Source: Candidatus Omnitrophota bacterium
GTDB taxonomy: Bacteria > Omnitrophota > Omnitrophia > Omnitrophales > Aquincolibacteriaceae
Length of the DNA: 64,000 nt
Direction of reading: 5' to 3'
Assembly: GCA_903820505.1 (NCBI GenBank)
Contig: CAIJHQ010000017.1
Coordinates: forward strand, 62,001-126,000
The position numbers were made by a program, and so were the translations under genes. The first letter of the stretch is position 1. The number at the start of each line of letters is the position of its first letter. This document shows, one piece after another, positions 28,446-38,290 of the stretch. The notes under the pieces were generated by a model. It did no database searches. It was not told where the DNA came from and worked only from the letters and a program-made list of their open reading frames with translations.

Positions 28446-31400
28446 ATGCTAAAAACGTCAAGAAAGTCGATCCGGCCAATGTCGGTAAAAGGGACCGCTG
28501 TATTCGTGTGTGCGGCGTTCATTTTGACGTCCGTGTGCCCGATCCAGGCAAGGGCCGAGGTCTCTCCGGCGCCGGTGGTGAGTTACCGTTCATTGGCGGA
28601 TGACTTGACCTCGATCGCGCTGCCCCAAGAGATCGGGAATATCCAGGAAACGTACCGCGGCGCTAGCGACAAGATCGTGGTCCTGATCCGTGACGCTCAC
28701 TCCATTCCCGACGCGCAGCGCAGCATTCAGGGCGCCATCGATCATTTCCAGACAAAGTACGGCATTTCGCTGGTCGGACTCGAAGGGGCTTCGGAAAAAC
28801 TGGACCCGCAGATCTTCAGAAGTTTTCCGGACAAGGACCTGCTCCGCCGGACATTCGACGCTTTTGCCGCGAAAGGCGAGCTTACCGGAGGCACGGCCGC
28901 TGCGTTGTTCAATCCGTCGCCGGGAATTTATCGCGGCATCGAGGATTGGCCCCTTTATGAAGAAGGCGTTTTCTGCTTTCTCCGGGCGATGGCGAAAGAA
29001 AATGAGATCATGGCCGTGCTTGATCCGGTGGCGGCTGAGCTACGGAAAGAGAAAGAAACCATTTATTCCAAAGAACTCCTCGAGATCGACCGGGCACTCG
29101 CGGATTTTAGCGAGAACAGAACAGCCTTCGCGCAAGTCCTGGACCGACTCGGCAAATACCAGAGACCCCCCAAGGGCTCCGAACTCGCCGTATTACTCGC
29201 AGAGGTCCGCCGGAACGGGACCGCGGACACCCACATGGAGACCGAGATCAAAAAAGTCGCGGAACAAGTGGAGAGCTGTCTCAAAGAACAGGTTTCCTCT
29301 CCCGAAACGCAGCAGGAACTCCGGGAATTCAACGGACGTCACCAGGAATTCCGCACGGGCAGGACCACCCCGCAGGCTTTCGCTTTATACCTCAGGGACC
29401 TGACGGAAAAACACAGGATCAGCACTAAGGTTTCCCGTGAACTCGCCCGTTTGGCGGAAGATCAAAAGAGACTCAGGGACATCGAAGGCACCCTTCTCTT
29501 TGGGGAGTTCAAACATTATGCGGATTCAATCACGGAAAAAATGATCGCGGATTCACCGCCCGGGATCCGAAACTCGATAAGACTATTGAACGCCAGAGCC
29601 AAAGACCTTGAACTGCTAAGGCGCCTCGCCCGGCTTGAACTCAGCTTTGAGGACTGGGGAAGGGTCCGGGACATGATGCTCCGGCCGGGTTCGCAGGGTG
29701 GCGCGGTCGACCGTGGCGAAATTCCGGCGCTTCTTCAGAAAATGGAACCGCATCTAGCTTTTTACCGCGTCGCGGAGAAACGCGATCAGGTATTTTTGAA
29801 GAACATCCAGTCCATGATGGCGGAGAACGGAAAAACCAACTCTCTGCTTGTCGCCGGAGGGTTCCACACCGAAGGACTGACCCGGGTATTCAGGGAAAAG
29901 GGGATCTCCTACGTCCTCGTCACGCCGCGGATCGGGTCCGTCCCCGCGGAACCGCTTTACCGGGAGCATATGCAGGGGCAGGTTTCCTGGAGCGATCATT
30001 TTGAGATCAAAGACGGCAAAGTGAACCTCTACGATGCGTTCGTCCGGGGAACGAGGGATAAACTTTTAGGGGATAAGAAGGCTTCTGCCAGAAGCGGAAA
30101 AGAATGGCGCGACCAGATCATCCGCGACCTCGCGGCCGAGGGCCGGATCACGCAGGCATCCGAATACACGCGTTTCATAGACGAAACCACAAAACCGGAT
30201 GGCGGAGGGCGGATGGAGGATGTCGATAGGCTTCAAACTCTCCGCAAGCAATGGTTATCGAACATCGATCGCTTCGGCGAAGGCCTCAAGAAACTCCGGG
30301 ACGAAGGCCGCCTCAGTGAATCCGGCATCCTCCAGCTCATCAGGACCATCACCACCGCCGAACCCGCTCTTGCGGGAGCTTTGGCAAACCGGAGTGTCAA
30401 TGTTGGCCTGCTCCCTTCGCTAAAAGTCGCGGCCCCGGCCCGTTCTGAGGCGCGCGCATCCGGCGTTCCGGAAGGGGCGGAGGGGGATTGGCGTGTGACC
30501 TTCCCGGAGGTAACGTTTAACGCGAGCCAATTCTCCGGGCAGAATAAAGCGCGATCGGAAGCTATGGATGCCGCCGACCTTTTCGTGAAAGGGTTCCTTT
30601 TGAGAACCCCGCAAGCGGGGATCGAGGAGATATTCAGCCGGATTGCCAAGAGGCCCGTTTCCTTGAGCGATCTCACAAAAGAAATCGTCGTAAGCTATCA
30701 GGACGAGGGCGCGCACAAGATCGTTTTCAAAGTCGTCATTAAAACCAAGGATGAAAAGAACCTCTCGCTTAAACTGGCTATGAAAAAAGTCAAGAAGGCA
30801 GACGAGATTTCAATCGAGGAAACGGAGGCTTTGAATTTGATCTCCGAATATACGGACGCAGTGCCGATCTTCGGGGGCCGTTTTGAGCTGAACGGGGAGA
30901 GTTTTTACCTGGAAGAGTTTATCGAGGGAAAGACGGTCCGTCGGATCCTCCAGGAGGGAAAGCTGACGACAGAGATCCGGCGGCGGTCGGTCGAGGCGAT
31001 CCTCAAAACCGCCAGGGAATGGGGTGCGGTTCCTACGGATGTGAATTTAAAGAACGTAATGATCCGCGATTCCGACGGTTCGGCGGTCCTCGTCGATATC
31101 GGGACACGGTATGAGGGTTTGGGTGACTGCCTTTTGAACCTTGTCGAGTTTTACGGTTTTCTTCACGGCGATCCCGGCGACAACAGGTTCATTTTCAAAA
31201 TTTTCATCGATGTGCTGGGCCCCAAGGCGGGCCTTGCAACGCTGAAGGCGAACCTCAGGGAGATCGCGGAACAGTCCGTCGCTCCCGACAGGCGCGCGCG
31301 GCAGATGTCTCTCGGGAAAGTGTACATGAGGGACAGGAGACTGGAACCGCCGTACAAAGAACGAAATTTCGAGAAGATCCTCAGAGAACTCCGGACCTTT

Positions 31401-34400
31401 ATCGCCGACACAGAGACGAAGAAGGGCGTTCCGACTACGACAGAGAAAGCCCGCCGTTCTGAAATGCGGGCGGGGCGGGTCGAAGAAGGCGATGTACGTA
31501 AGGCCCTAGCTTCCGATCCGGCGCTTGACCGTTACGCGGACAAGATCATCGGGACGCTCCGGCTTCTGGAAAATTCTTACCGGTATTCGTCCTATTTAAA
31601 GGGTCTGCTCCTTGACGGCTCCTTGAACGAGGCCATTATTGAGAATAAGGGTGATCTGCTGAAGGTCATCGCTTCCGATCCTGATTTAAAACGGGTTTTC
31701 ATAAAGCGGTTTTTCTATGACACTTCGCGCCAGGCCGCCGGCGAAGAGTTCGGCGAGCTGCTGAAAGCCATAGCGCCGATCCCTGAATTAAAACAGCCTG
31801 TCATTGAATGGCTCGCGGCACGTCCGGATATTTTTTATCTCTGGTCGCGGTTTTTCATGAAGACATTAAACCCGGACCTTGGCGACGCCGATGCGGCCCG
31901 TATCGACAAAACACTTCAGCTTTTAGGGGATCCTGCCGGTTATCCGTCCTTTCTCATCAAACCGCTCCTCGACGGTTCCATCAGGGGCGGCGATCTGTTG
32001 AAAGCCATTGCCTCCGCTCCCGAGTTAAAACAGGCCGTTATGGAGTGGTTCGCGGCACATCCGGATGTTTTCTACCCCAACGCTCAGTTTTTCCTCAAAG
32101 CGTTCAACCCCGCCATGGACGTCCACGCGGAGCGGATCAAGGAAGTTTTCGCGCTTTTTGGTTATCCCGATGTGTATCCGTCCTTCCTGGTAAGGCCGGT
32201 CCTCGATGGGGCTTTGGACAAGGTCATCGCTAAAAGTAACGCGGAGTTGTTCCGCGCGATGGCTTCCGATCCCGGGCTCAGGAAGGTCGCTCTTGAATAT
32301 CTCAGGAGACATCCGCGCGTTCCTTCGGCGGCCCTTCCGGACCTGATCGGGGCATTGAATTCGGGGCTCGGCGCTTACGCGGACCGGATCGCGAAGGTCT
32401 ATGGCCTGCTGGGCGAGCCCGGTTTTCTGGTGACCGCGTCCTTGGATGAGCAGAGCGGTTTGGACAAGGTTTTTTCGGGGAACGGCAGCGTCGGTATTGA
32501 TACTTTTATCGAAAGGGTCCTCGACCCCGCTTCGGCTGTGGCAACAGAGCATAAAGTCGCCATGCTGGATTTTCTGATAACGTATCCTTCATCTTCCCAG
32601 GAGCGGCTTGATATTTTGCTGAACGCGCTGTCCAAGTATGACCCCAAGGGGGAAGTTTATTTCCGGATCGCCGACGTCATTGCCGGGAAATATTCCGAAG
32701 ACCATTTAACGTTACCCGGAAATTTGAAACAGGCCCTCGATAAAGTTTCCCGCGGGCAAATGGACATCAACGATCCCACGCATCTGTTGGCGAATTACAT
32801 GGGTATCATCAAGGCATTCCGCTCATGGGGGATGAAGCGGCAGATCACTTATCAGGAATATACCGCGATCATTGATGGGACCAGGAACAAAACGGGCGGC
32901 GCGCTGCAGATCGAAGGCAGGGACATGAAGGAAGAGATCATTCGCAATCTTTGGGGATTGGTCTATGAGGCATCTCTGGTAAGGGAAGAGATCCTCCGGG
33001 TCCGGGAGCGGGCGAAGGAGTTGGGAAGGAAGACCGTGGTCCTCGCGAACGGGTCTTACGGCAAAGCGGCCACGGACCCTATCACGACCGGAGAAGCGAG
33101 CGGCAACCCTCACCTCATCGACAGGCCCGACATCCCCGTATGGTACCCCAACGTGGGTTCTACGGAGAGCCACCAACACGAATTTATTTTGAACGAAGAC
33201 CTGTTCACGCCGGAGCAATTAAAAATGCTGGTCGAGGAAAGCCCCTGGGTGACGGTCGTTGACGGCAGCCGGTCGGTCGGGGACAGGGCGGAGACGACCC
33301 CGCATATTCCCGACGCGTTCAAGGGATACCGAAACTTCTTCATGGTCCTGGATCAGGCCCTGTACGGCACGGTGGACCCGGCCCAGTTCTATGTGGACGC
33401 GGATTTTGCGAAGGCGTTGATGGAAACTTCCGCGGCCCAAAGCCTTATCAAAAAGATCCGGGCTATGCCGGTCAAGCCGCGCGCGCCGGATGCTTATAAA
33501 CTGCGGTTCTGGTATGAGCGGAAAGCGGCCGCTCCCAGGAAAGAATTTCTGTATCTGCGGGTCAATATGGCGCCCGTCACTCCGGTCCCTCCGCTCCGTG
33601 ATGTGAACGCTATTGATTCTCCGACTTGTCTGGTGATCCAATCGATCCTGCATCCCGATGATATCCCTCCCGGCATGGAAAAATACGAGCCGGGCTTTTT
33701 TGACGACAAGACCCATTTCAAGGACCTCCACCTGAAATATGAAGAAGGCTACGGCCTGGTCCCCTCCAAGCAATATGTCGATCTGGCGCGGGAGCTTTTC
33801 AGGAAGTTCATGGAAGAAAACGGCCGGCCCCCTCAGGATTCCGCCGCCCGCTCGGAAATGCGCGATGCTGCGAAAACTGTTGCCGGCGTGGCGGGGGCTG
33901 TTCCGCAGAAGGATCTGGCTCTTGGGATGACGGACGAGGCGTTCGCCAAGCTCCCCAAGAAAGAAAAAGCCGCGCATCTCTACAGGATCATGCAGGCCGC
34001 CATTGCGGAACCCGGCGTCCTTTTTAATCTCCATCTTAATGTGAGCGGCTGGCTTGTGTATATGGGACAGGGAACGTTGCAAGCAATTACGCCCCGTCCC
34101 GACGGGGAGAATTTAAGGAAGCCGACCTCTTTTGGCGCTGTTGAGAATTTGCAAGAGATCTATCTTACGGAGATCGAGAAGCGAGACAACGGGAAGCTAT
34201 ATTTAACATTCAGCTATGTGACAAAAAAAGGAAAATCAGGCACAGCAGTCGCTTACTGGAACGAGGAGAAGCAGACGTACGAATCGATTGACATTGAGAA
34301 ACGTGACGATCTTGTGCGCAAGATTCAGGACGCCTTAAGAGGGAAAAAGTTCACGGGCCGGCTTAATGTAAGCGGCTGGCTTGTGGGCATGAGAATTGGA

Positions 34401-37400
34401 CGATTTCAAACAACTATGCCTCGTCCCGACGGGAAGAATTTAAAGAAACCGGCCAGTTTTGGCGCTGTTACTTATCTAAGCCGGATCGTTCTTCAGGAGA
34501 TCAAATACGAAGAAGGACGTCTTCAGTTAAAGTTCGAATACTGGGATGAAGAAGGTCAATACGGCTGGACGCGTGTGGTCTGGGACCCTAAAAAAGAGAC
34601 CTACACGGTCCTCGAAAACTCCGCCCCGGGGCTTACCGTGAACAAATTGAAGGGTTATGTGTTGGAAGACGTTGGGACGATGTTCCTGAGGTACCTCAAG
34701 CCGGAAGCGGACCTGAAAGTCAAGCCGGCCGTCAAGTCGGCGGAAGGGACGACCCTCTGGCCGGACGCCGTACTGGACGGGCAGACCATCGAATTCAAAT
34801 TCGGGAAATGGCGCGATGACATAACAGATTCCATTAATAAATATTCTCTAGCTTTGAAACTACCAGTCAATGAGGGCGTACTGAAGGAGGTGGATGACGG
34901 CAATCCCCTGGTGGTCTCCACGCTTTCGGATGTCCCCTTTAACGGGAAGACGATCACGCCGCATTACTGGTATGTGCCCATGTACCGGGTCTTCGATGAA
35001 AACTCCTGGAATCCGGCGGTGCAATATTTCCGGAAACGTTTCGGTCTTGAGGGGCGCAAAGGGGATGAGGAAACACTTAAGAAGTTCAAGAACGCTTTTG
35101 TTGACCTGAAGACCTTGATGAGCGCGAATATCCACCGGAAGGAGATGCTGGAGATCTTGGACGGTATCCGGCAGTTAACGAGAAAATTCCCCGGGGTCAC
35201 TGACGAGGCGGAGATGTTGGAGTGCCTGGACAGGCTCAATGCGCGTCTTGCGAAAGTCCTCAAAAAGATGCCCCAAAGTTCCTTGGTGTTTGACGATGTC
35301 GATCAGGATGGGGAGACCGAAAATGATGCCGATGTCGATGACGAGATCAATGCTGATGATGGCCCCGATATTTTGGACCGAGTGATCGCGGAGCGCGAAG
35401 CTGCTCTCGGATCGGAAACGCAAGAAACAGTTCAATACGCCGCCCAAGGCGAAGCCCGCTCCGAGATGCGAAGTCTGGATCCCGCGAGGGAGGCCGAGGC
35501 CCGGGAATTTTTAGCTTCCAGGATCGATATTTCGAAATTGGAAAAAAACTTCGGAGGGATCATCAAAGAGTATGGTTATGCCGGTTTTGAGTATCTGTGG
35601 CGCGCTGGCGGGGAGAAGGCACAGCCCCTGTTCCAATACGGCCTTCCCGCGATCAAGAAACTCTTCAGCCCCGGGGAACTCAGGAACTATTGGCCGGAGC
35701 TTGTCCGGTTGGGCGTGGCCGCGGGCGGCGGGGCCGGCGATCTGTTCCAGTACGGTCTTCCTGCGGTCAAAAACCTTATCACTGACCGGAGATCTTTAAG
35801 GTCCGTGGGGAAAGAGCTTGTACGGCTGAGTCTCGCCGCAGGTGAAAATGCCTGGCCCTTGTTCAAAGATGGCCTCCCCGCGGTCAAAGAGATTATAACC
35901 GACCAGAGATCTTTGGGGTTTGTGGGGGACGAACTCGTGCTCTTGAACGAGGCGGCAGGCAGAGGGGCCGGTTATTTATTCAAATTCTACCTTCCCTCGC
36001 TGCGAAAAGTTTTTGGACGCGCCTACTTTATCCGGCAATGGCCTGAACTCCACAAGCGCATCCTCGCAATTTATAAGCTGACCAACAATGACAACCGCCA
36101 GAGAATGCTGGAACTTCTTTTAGGTAAATTTCCGGTACTCATAAAAAACAAGGGGCCGGGTTTTCTGGGAAGAGCGTTGGAGTCCCTTTCCTGGAAATTT
36201 CCGGCGCTCACGCAAGACAAAGGCCCGGATTTTTTGGAGGTCCTCGATCTTGCGATCGAGGTCCTCTCAAAAGAGAACAGGCTCTGTTTTCAGATCCTCG
36301 AGGGCATCTATGACGGGATCGAAAAAGGCGTCCTGGAAAATAAGGACCTGGGACCGGGAAAAGACCTGATCTTTGATTTTATCGGCATGACCCATTCTTT
36401 CAGTCCGTCCCTTTTCGGGCTCTATAAGCGGGACGGCCGGGGCGCTCTTGAAAAGGTGTTCGCCTTTTCCGGGAAAATACTGACCGATGATGTCGGCGAA
36501 GCGGAACTGGCACAGCTTGAAACTTATTTCCGGTCGCAAGGGGTCCGGGATGTCGACGAGGCGGTGGTGGCGAGCATCCAGATCGCTATTCCTTCCTCGG
36601 GATCTTCCTATGTGAAGAGAAAAGAGATCGTGGGTTTATACAAAAAATACCGCCGGGCGGGTGACAAGCGCACGCATGTTCCGGCAGCGCTCGCCGGCAG
36701 GGATTTCGGGAGAGGCGAAGAGAAAACGGCTTCTCCTGTCCAAGACCTTGCTCTCCGGACGGCGGTCCTCGAATTCCGGGTGGTCAAGGGGATCCCGTAC
36801 GGGTTTTGGGGGCTGCAGGCGGGTGTGTGCATTGCGACGGATATTGCCCTCTGGAAGAAAAAAGAGTTTTTCCTGCTCGCCATGATCGATAAGAAAACCC
36901 AGAAAACGGTCGGTTTTATTCATCTTTTCGAGAAGGAGATCGACAACGGTCGTATCTTGACCGTTCCCGGCATCGAGCCGAGCGTGGAGTTCCTTAGTGA
37001 GGTGAAAGCGGTGGATGTTTACCCGCAGATCGAAGAAGCGCTCATTAGGGTCGCCGAGGCGGGGGGGTATGCGGGGTTGTATGTCCCGACATCGAAAAAT
37101 ATCCTGAGCAATCGCTCGGATATTTTCGCGATCGCATCGAAAAATTATAGCAGTAAAAAGAACACGATCGTCAATTCCAAGGGGGAAAAACAAACGGTCA
37201 AATGGAATACGCTCCCTCAACTTTATCCTTTCAGCAGGGTCTATACCGTCTGGCAGAAAAAAGTCCCGCCCGCCCGCTCCGAACAGCGGATGCAAACCGC
37301 GTCGTTGAGGGAGCTAGCCGGTCCGGTCGCGGACCTGCTGAAGCCGGGAAGCAAAGGAGGCGAACTGGGTCGTGGGGCGGCGCGGCAGATCGAGGCGGTG

Positions 37401-38141
37401 GTGGTCCGGGGAGAGCTGGATGTTTTGATCGAGGCTGTGAAACGGTTTGCGGAAGAACAAATGGCCAAGGCCGAGGTTGAAGTCGCGGCCGGCGCGTCCG
37501 CGGCGACCGTTCAAGTGACGAAAGAGACGGCTGACGCGATGGTGCAAAGGGTCCTGGAGGCTTTGAAGGCGAACGGTATTAAGAGCAATCTTACGGTGAT
37601 ATTCGATGTTTCTCCCGACCGCAATTTCACGGAGGCCCTGCGGGCACTGAAGGACAGGATCGGGACCGCTGTGTTCACAAAAGAGAACGGTCCTATATTG
37701 GACCGCAAAGCGCTTGAAGGGGTCACGATCCAGACGGTCCCGAACTTAAAGGGGTATAAACCTCTCGCGGCCGAAAATACCGGGGCCGTTCCGGTCCTGT
37801 CTCAGGATCTCGGATCGGATTATTTTTCCAATGAAGTGCTTTTTGGCATCGGGTTGGACGCGGGGAACATCCGGGGAGAGCCGTTCCTTGAAGTCGTGGA
37901 GAACGTGGTCAGGATCGCGAGCGGTCTTCTGATGGCGGGCCGGATCAGGTCTCCGGAGGATCTGAAGGACCCGGCGAAGATAGCGGAGATCAAAGCCGAG
38001 CTCGCGCATATCCTTTTCAAGATGGACACGGACCCGGGTATCCTGACCCTTGAGGGTCGTAACCTGATCGTGCACCGCGGTCTTTTGCAGAAATTCATTC
38101 TCGAATACCAGGCCAGTTCCGCAGTTCAAAAGGCGGCGTAG
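28446..38141 (+). CDS. giant modular exported protein with ARSEMR-type boxes
   Basis: 3231 residues from the ATG at 28446 (an in-frame ATG at 28401 lacks a ribosome site). A signal-like segment, VKGTAVFVCAAFILTSVCPI then QARA, lies near residues 15-40. Five ARSE(M/A/Q)R boxes at residues 665, 1003, 1801, 2337 and 2943 divide six modules. (1) 80-500: DAHSIPDAQ, LVGLEGA, IYRGIEDWPLYEE and VAGGFHTEG, possibly a TraB/ChaN-like fold. (2) 740-960: kinase-like, with PTDVNLKNVMIRD and AVLVDIG. (3) helical repeats, then an unknown domain with VVLANGSYGK. (4) two LNVSGWLV repeats and a PD-(D/E)xK-like site, PDAVLDGQTIEFK. (5) four 37-residue LPAVK repeats and a possible acetyltransferase. (6) an unknown domain. 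Function unknown; only the modules are visible. Confidence 0.85.
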   Translation: MLKTSRKSIRPMSVKGTAVFVCAAFILTSVCPIQARAEVSPAPVVSYRSLADDLTSIALPQEIGNIQETYRGASDKIVVLIRDAHSIPDAQRSIQGAIDHFQTKYGISLVGLEGASEKLDPQIFRSFPDKDLLRRTFDAFAAKGELTGGTAAALFNPSPGIYRGIEDWPLYEEGVFCFLRAMAKENEIMAVLDPVAAELRKEKETIYSKELLEIDRALADFSENRTAFAQVLDRLGKYQRPPKGSELAVLLAEVRRNGTADTHMETEIKKVAEQVESCLKEQVSSPETQQELREFNGRHQEFRTGRTTPQAFALYLRDLTEKHRISTKVSRELARLAEDQKRLRDIEGTLLFGEFKHYADSITEKMIADSPPGIRNSIRLLNARAKDLELLRRLARLELSFEDWGRVRDMMLRPGSQGGAVDRGEIPALLQKMEPHLAFYRVAEKRDQVFLKNIQSMMAENGKTNSLLVAGGFHTEGLTRVFREKGISYVLVTPRIGSVPAEPLYREHMQGQVSWSDHFEIKDGKVNLYDAFVRGTRDKLLGDKKASARSGKEWRDQIIRDLAAEGRITQASEYTRFIDETTKPDGGGRMEDVDRLQTLRKQWLSNIDRFGEGLKKLRDEGRLSESGILQLIRTITTAEPALAGALANRSVNVGLLPSLKVAAPARSEARASGVPEGAEGDWRVTFPEVTFNASQFSGQNKARSEAMDAADLFVKGFLLRTPQAGIEEIFSRIAKRPVSLSDLTKEIVVSYQDEGAHKIVFKVVIKTKDEKNLSLKLAMKKVKKADEISIEETEALNLISEYTDAVPIFGGRFELNGESFYLEEFIEGKTVRRILQEGKLTTEIRRRSVEAILKTAREWGAVPTDVNLKNVMIRDSDGSAVLVDIGTRYEGLGDCLLNLVEFYGFLHGDPGDNRFIFKIFIDVLGPKAGLATLKANLREIAEQSVAPDRRARQMSLGKVYMRDRRLEPPYKERNFEKILRELRTFIADTETKKGVPTTTEKARRSEMRAGRVEEGDVRKALASDPALDRYADKIIGTLRLLENSYRYSSYLKGLLLDGSLNEAIIENKGDLLKVIASDPDLKRVFIKRFFYDTSRQAAGEEFGELLKAIAPIPELKQPVIEWLAARPDIFYLWSRFFMKTLNPDLGDADAARIDKTLQLLGDPAGYPSFLIKPLLDGSIRGGDLLKAIASAPELKQAVMEWFAAHPDVFYPNAQFFLKAFNPAMDVHAERIKEVFALFGYPDVYPSFLVRPVLDGALDKVIAKSNAELFRAMASDPGLRKVALEYLRRHPRVPSAALPDLIGALNSGLGAYADRIAKVYGLLGEPGFLVTASLDEQSGLDKVFSGNGSVGIDTFIERVLDPASAVATEHKVAMLDFLITYPSSSQERLDILLNALSKYDPKGEVYFRIADVIAGKYSEDHLTLPGNLKQALDKVSRGQMDINDPTHLLANYMGIIKAFRSWGMKRQITYQEYTAIIDGTRNKTGGALQIEGRDMKEEIIRNLWGLVYEASLVREEILRVRERAKELGRKTVVLANGSYGKAATDPITTGEASGNPHLIDRPDIPVWYPNVGSTESHQHEFILNEDLFTPEQLKMLVEESPWVTVVDGSRSVGDRAETTPHIPDAFKGYRNFFMVLDQALYGTVDPAQFYVDADFAKALMETSAAQSLIKKIRAMPVKPRAPDAYKLRFWYERKAAAPRKEFLYLRVNMAPVTPVPPLRDVNAIDSPTCLVIQSILHPDDIPPGMEKYEPGFFDDKTHFKDLHLKYEEGYGLVPSKQYVDLARELFRKFMEENGRPPQDSAARSEMRDAAKTVAGVAGAVPQKDLALGMTDEAFAKLPKKEKAAHLYRIMQAAIAEPGVLFNLHLNVSGWLVYMGQGTLQAITPRPDGENLRKPTSFGAVENLQEIYLTEIEKRDNGKLYLTFSYVTKKGKSGTAVAYWNEEKQTYESIDIEKRDDLVRKIQDALRGKKFTGRLNVSGWLVGMRIGRFQTTMPRPDGKNLKKPASFGAVTYLSRIVLQEIKYEEGRLQLKFEYWDEEGQYGWTRVVWDPKKETYTVLENSAPGLTVNKLKGYVLEDVGTMFLRYLKPEADLKVKPAVKSAEGTTLWPDAVLDGQTIEFKFGKWRDDITDSINKYSLALKLPVNEGVLKEVDDGNPLVVSTLSDVPFNGKTITPHYWYVPMYRVFDENSWNPAVQYFRKRFGLEGRKGDEETLKKFKNAFVDLKTLMSANIHRKEMLEILDGIRQLTRKFPGVTDEAEMLECLDRLNARLAKVLKKMPQSSLVFDDVDQDGETENDADVDDEINADDGPDILDRVIAEREAALGSETQETVQYAAQGEARSEMRSLDPAREAEAREFLASRIDISKLEKNFGGIIKEYGYAGFEYLWRAGGEKAQPLFQYGLPAIKKLFSPGELRNYWPELVRLGVAAGGGAGDLFQYGLPAVKNLITDRRSLRSVGKELVRLSLAAGENAWPLFKDGLPAVKEIITDQRSLGFVGDELVLLNEAAGRGAGYLFKFYLPSLRKVFGRAYFIRQWPELHKRILAIYKLTNNDNRQRMLELLLGKFPVLIKNKGPGFLGRALESLSWKFPALTQDKGPDFLEVLDLAIEVLSKENRLCFQILEGIYDGIEKGVLENKDLGPGKDLIFDFIGMTHSFSPSLFGLYKRDGRGALEKVFAFSGKILTDDVGEAELAQLETYFRSQGVRDVDEAVVASIQIAIPSSGSSYVKRKEIVGLYKKYRRAGDKRTHVPAALAGRDFGRGEEKTASPVQDLALRTAVLEFRVVKGIPYGFWGLQAGVCIATDIALWKKKEFFLLAMIDKKTQKTVGFIHLFEKEIDNGRILTVPGIEPSVEFLSEVKAVDVYPQIEEALIRVAEAGGYAGLYVPTSKNILSNRSDIFAIASKNYSSKKNTIVNSKGEKQTVKWNTLPQLYPFSRVYTVWQKKVPPARSEQRMQTASLRELAGPVADLLKPGSKGGELGRGAARQIEAVVVRGELDVLIEAVKRFAEEQMAKAEVEVAAGASAATVQVTKETADAMVQRVLEALKANGIKSNLTVIFDVSPDRNFTEALRALKDRIGTAVFTKENGPILDRKALEGVTIQTVPNLKGYKPLAAENTGAVPVLSQDLGSDYFSNEVLFGIGLDAGNIRGEPFLEVVENVVRIASGLLMAGRIRSPEDLKDPAKIAEIKAELAHILFKMDTDPGILTLEGRNLIVHRGLLQKFILEYQASSAVQKAA
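30196..30220. repeat. partial copy of the valS-type palindromic element in the giant gene
   Basis: GGATGGCGGAGGGCGGATGG, then AGGATG, matches the left half of the 4641 and valS copies. It is in frame and encodes GGRMED, also the start of the peptide encoded in valS. The loop and right arm are absent or decayed. It lies in an unconserved linker of module 1. Confidence 0.5.
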
Positions 38142-38290
38142 TTCCGATGCGCTGAGCGCATAAGCGGGTCCGGCGCGGTTCAGTATTAACACTCCTCCGC
38201 AGTGATCCCTGAAATCGAAAAGAAATACCTCTGAATAGGGGGAAATGTATTACAATCACAACAAAGTGACCACCCGATGGAGAAAGGCCC

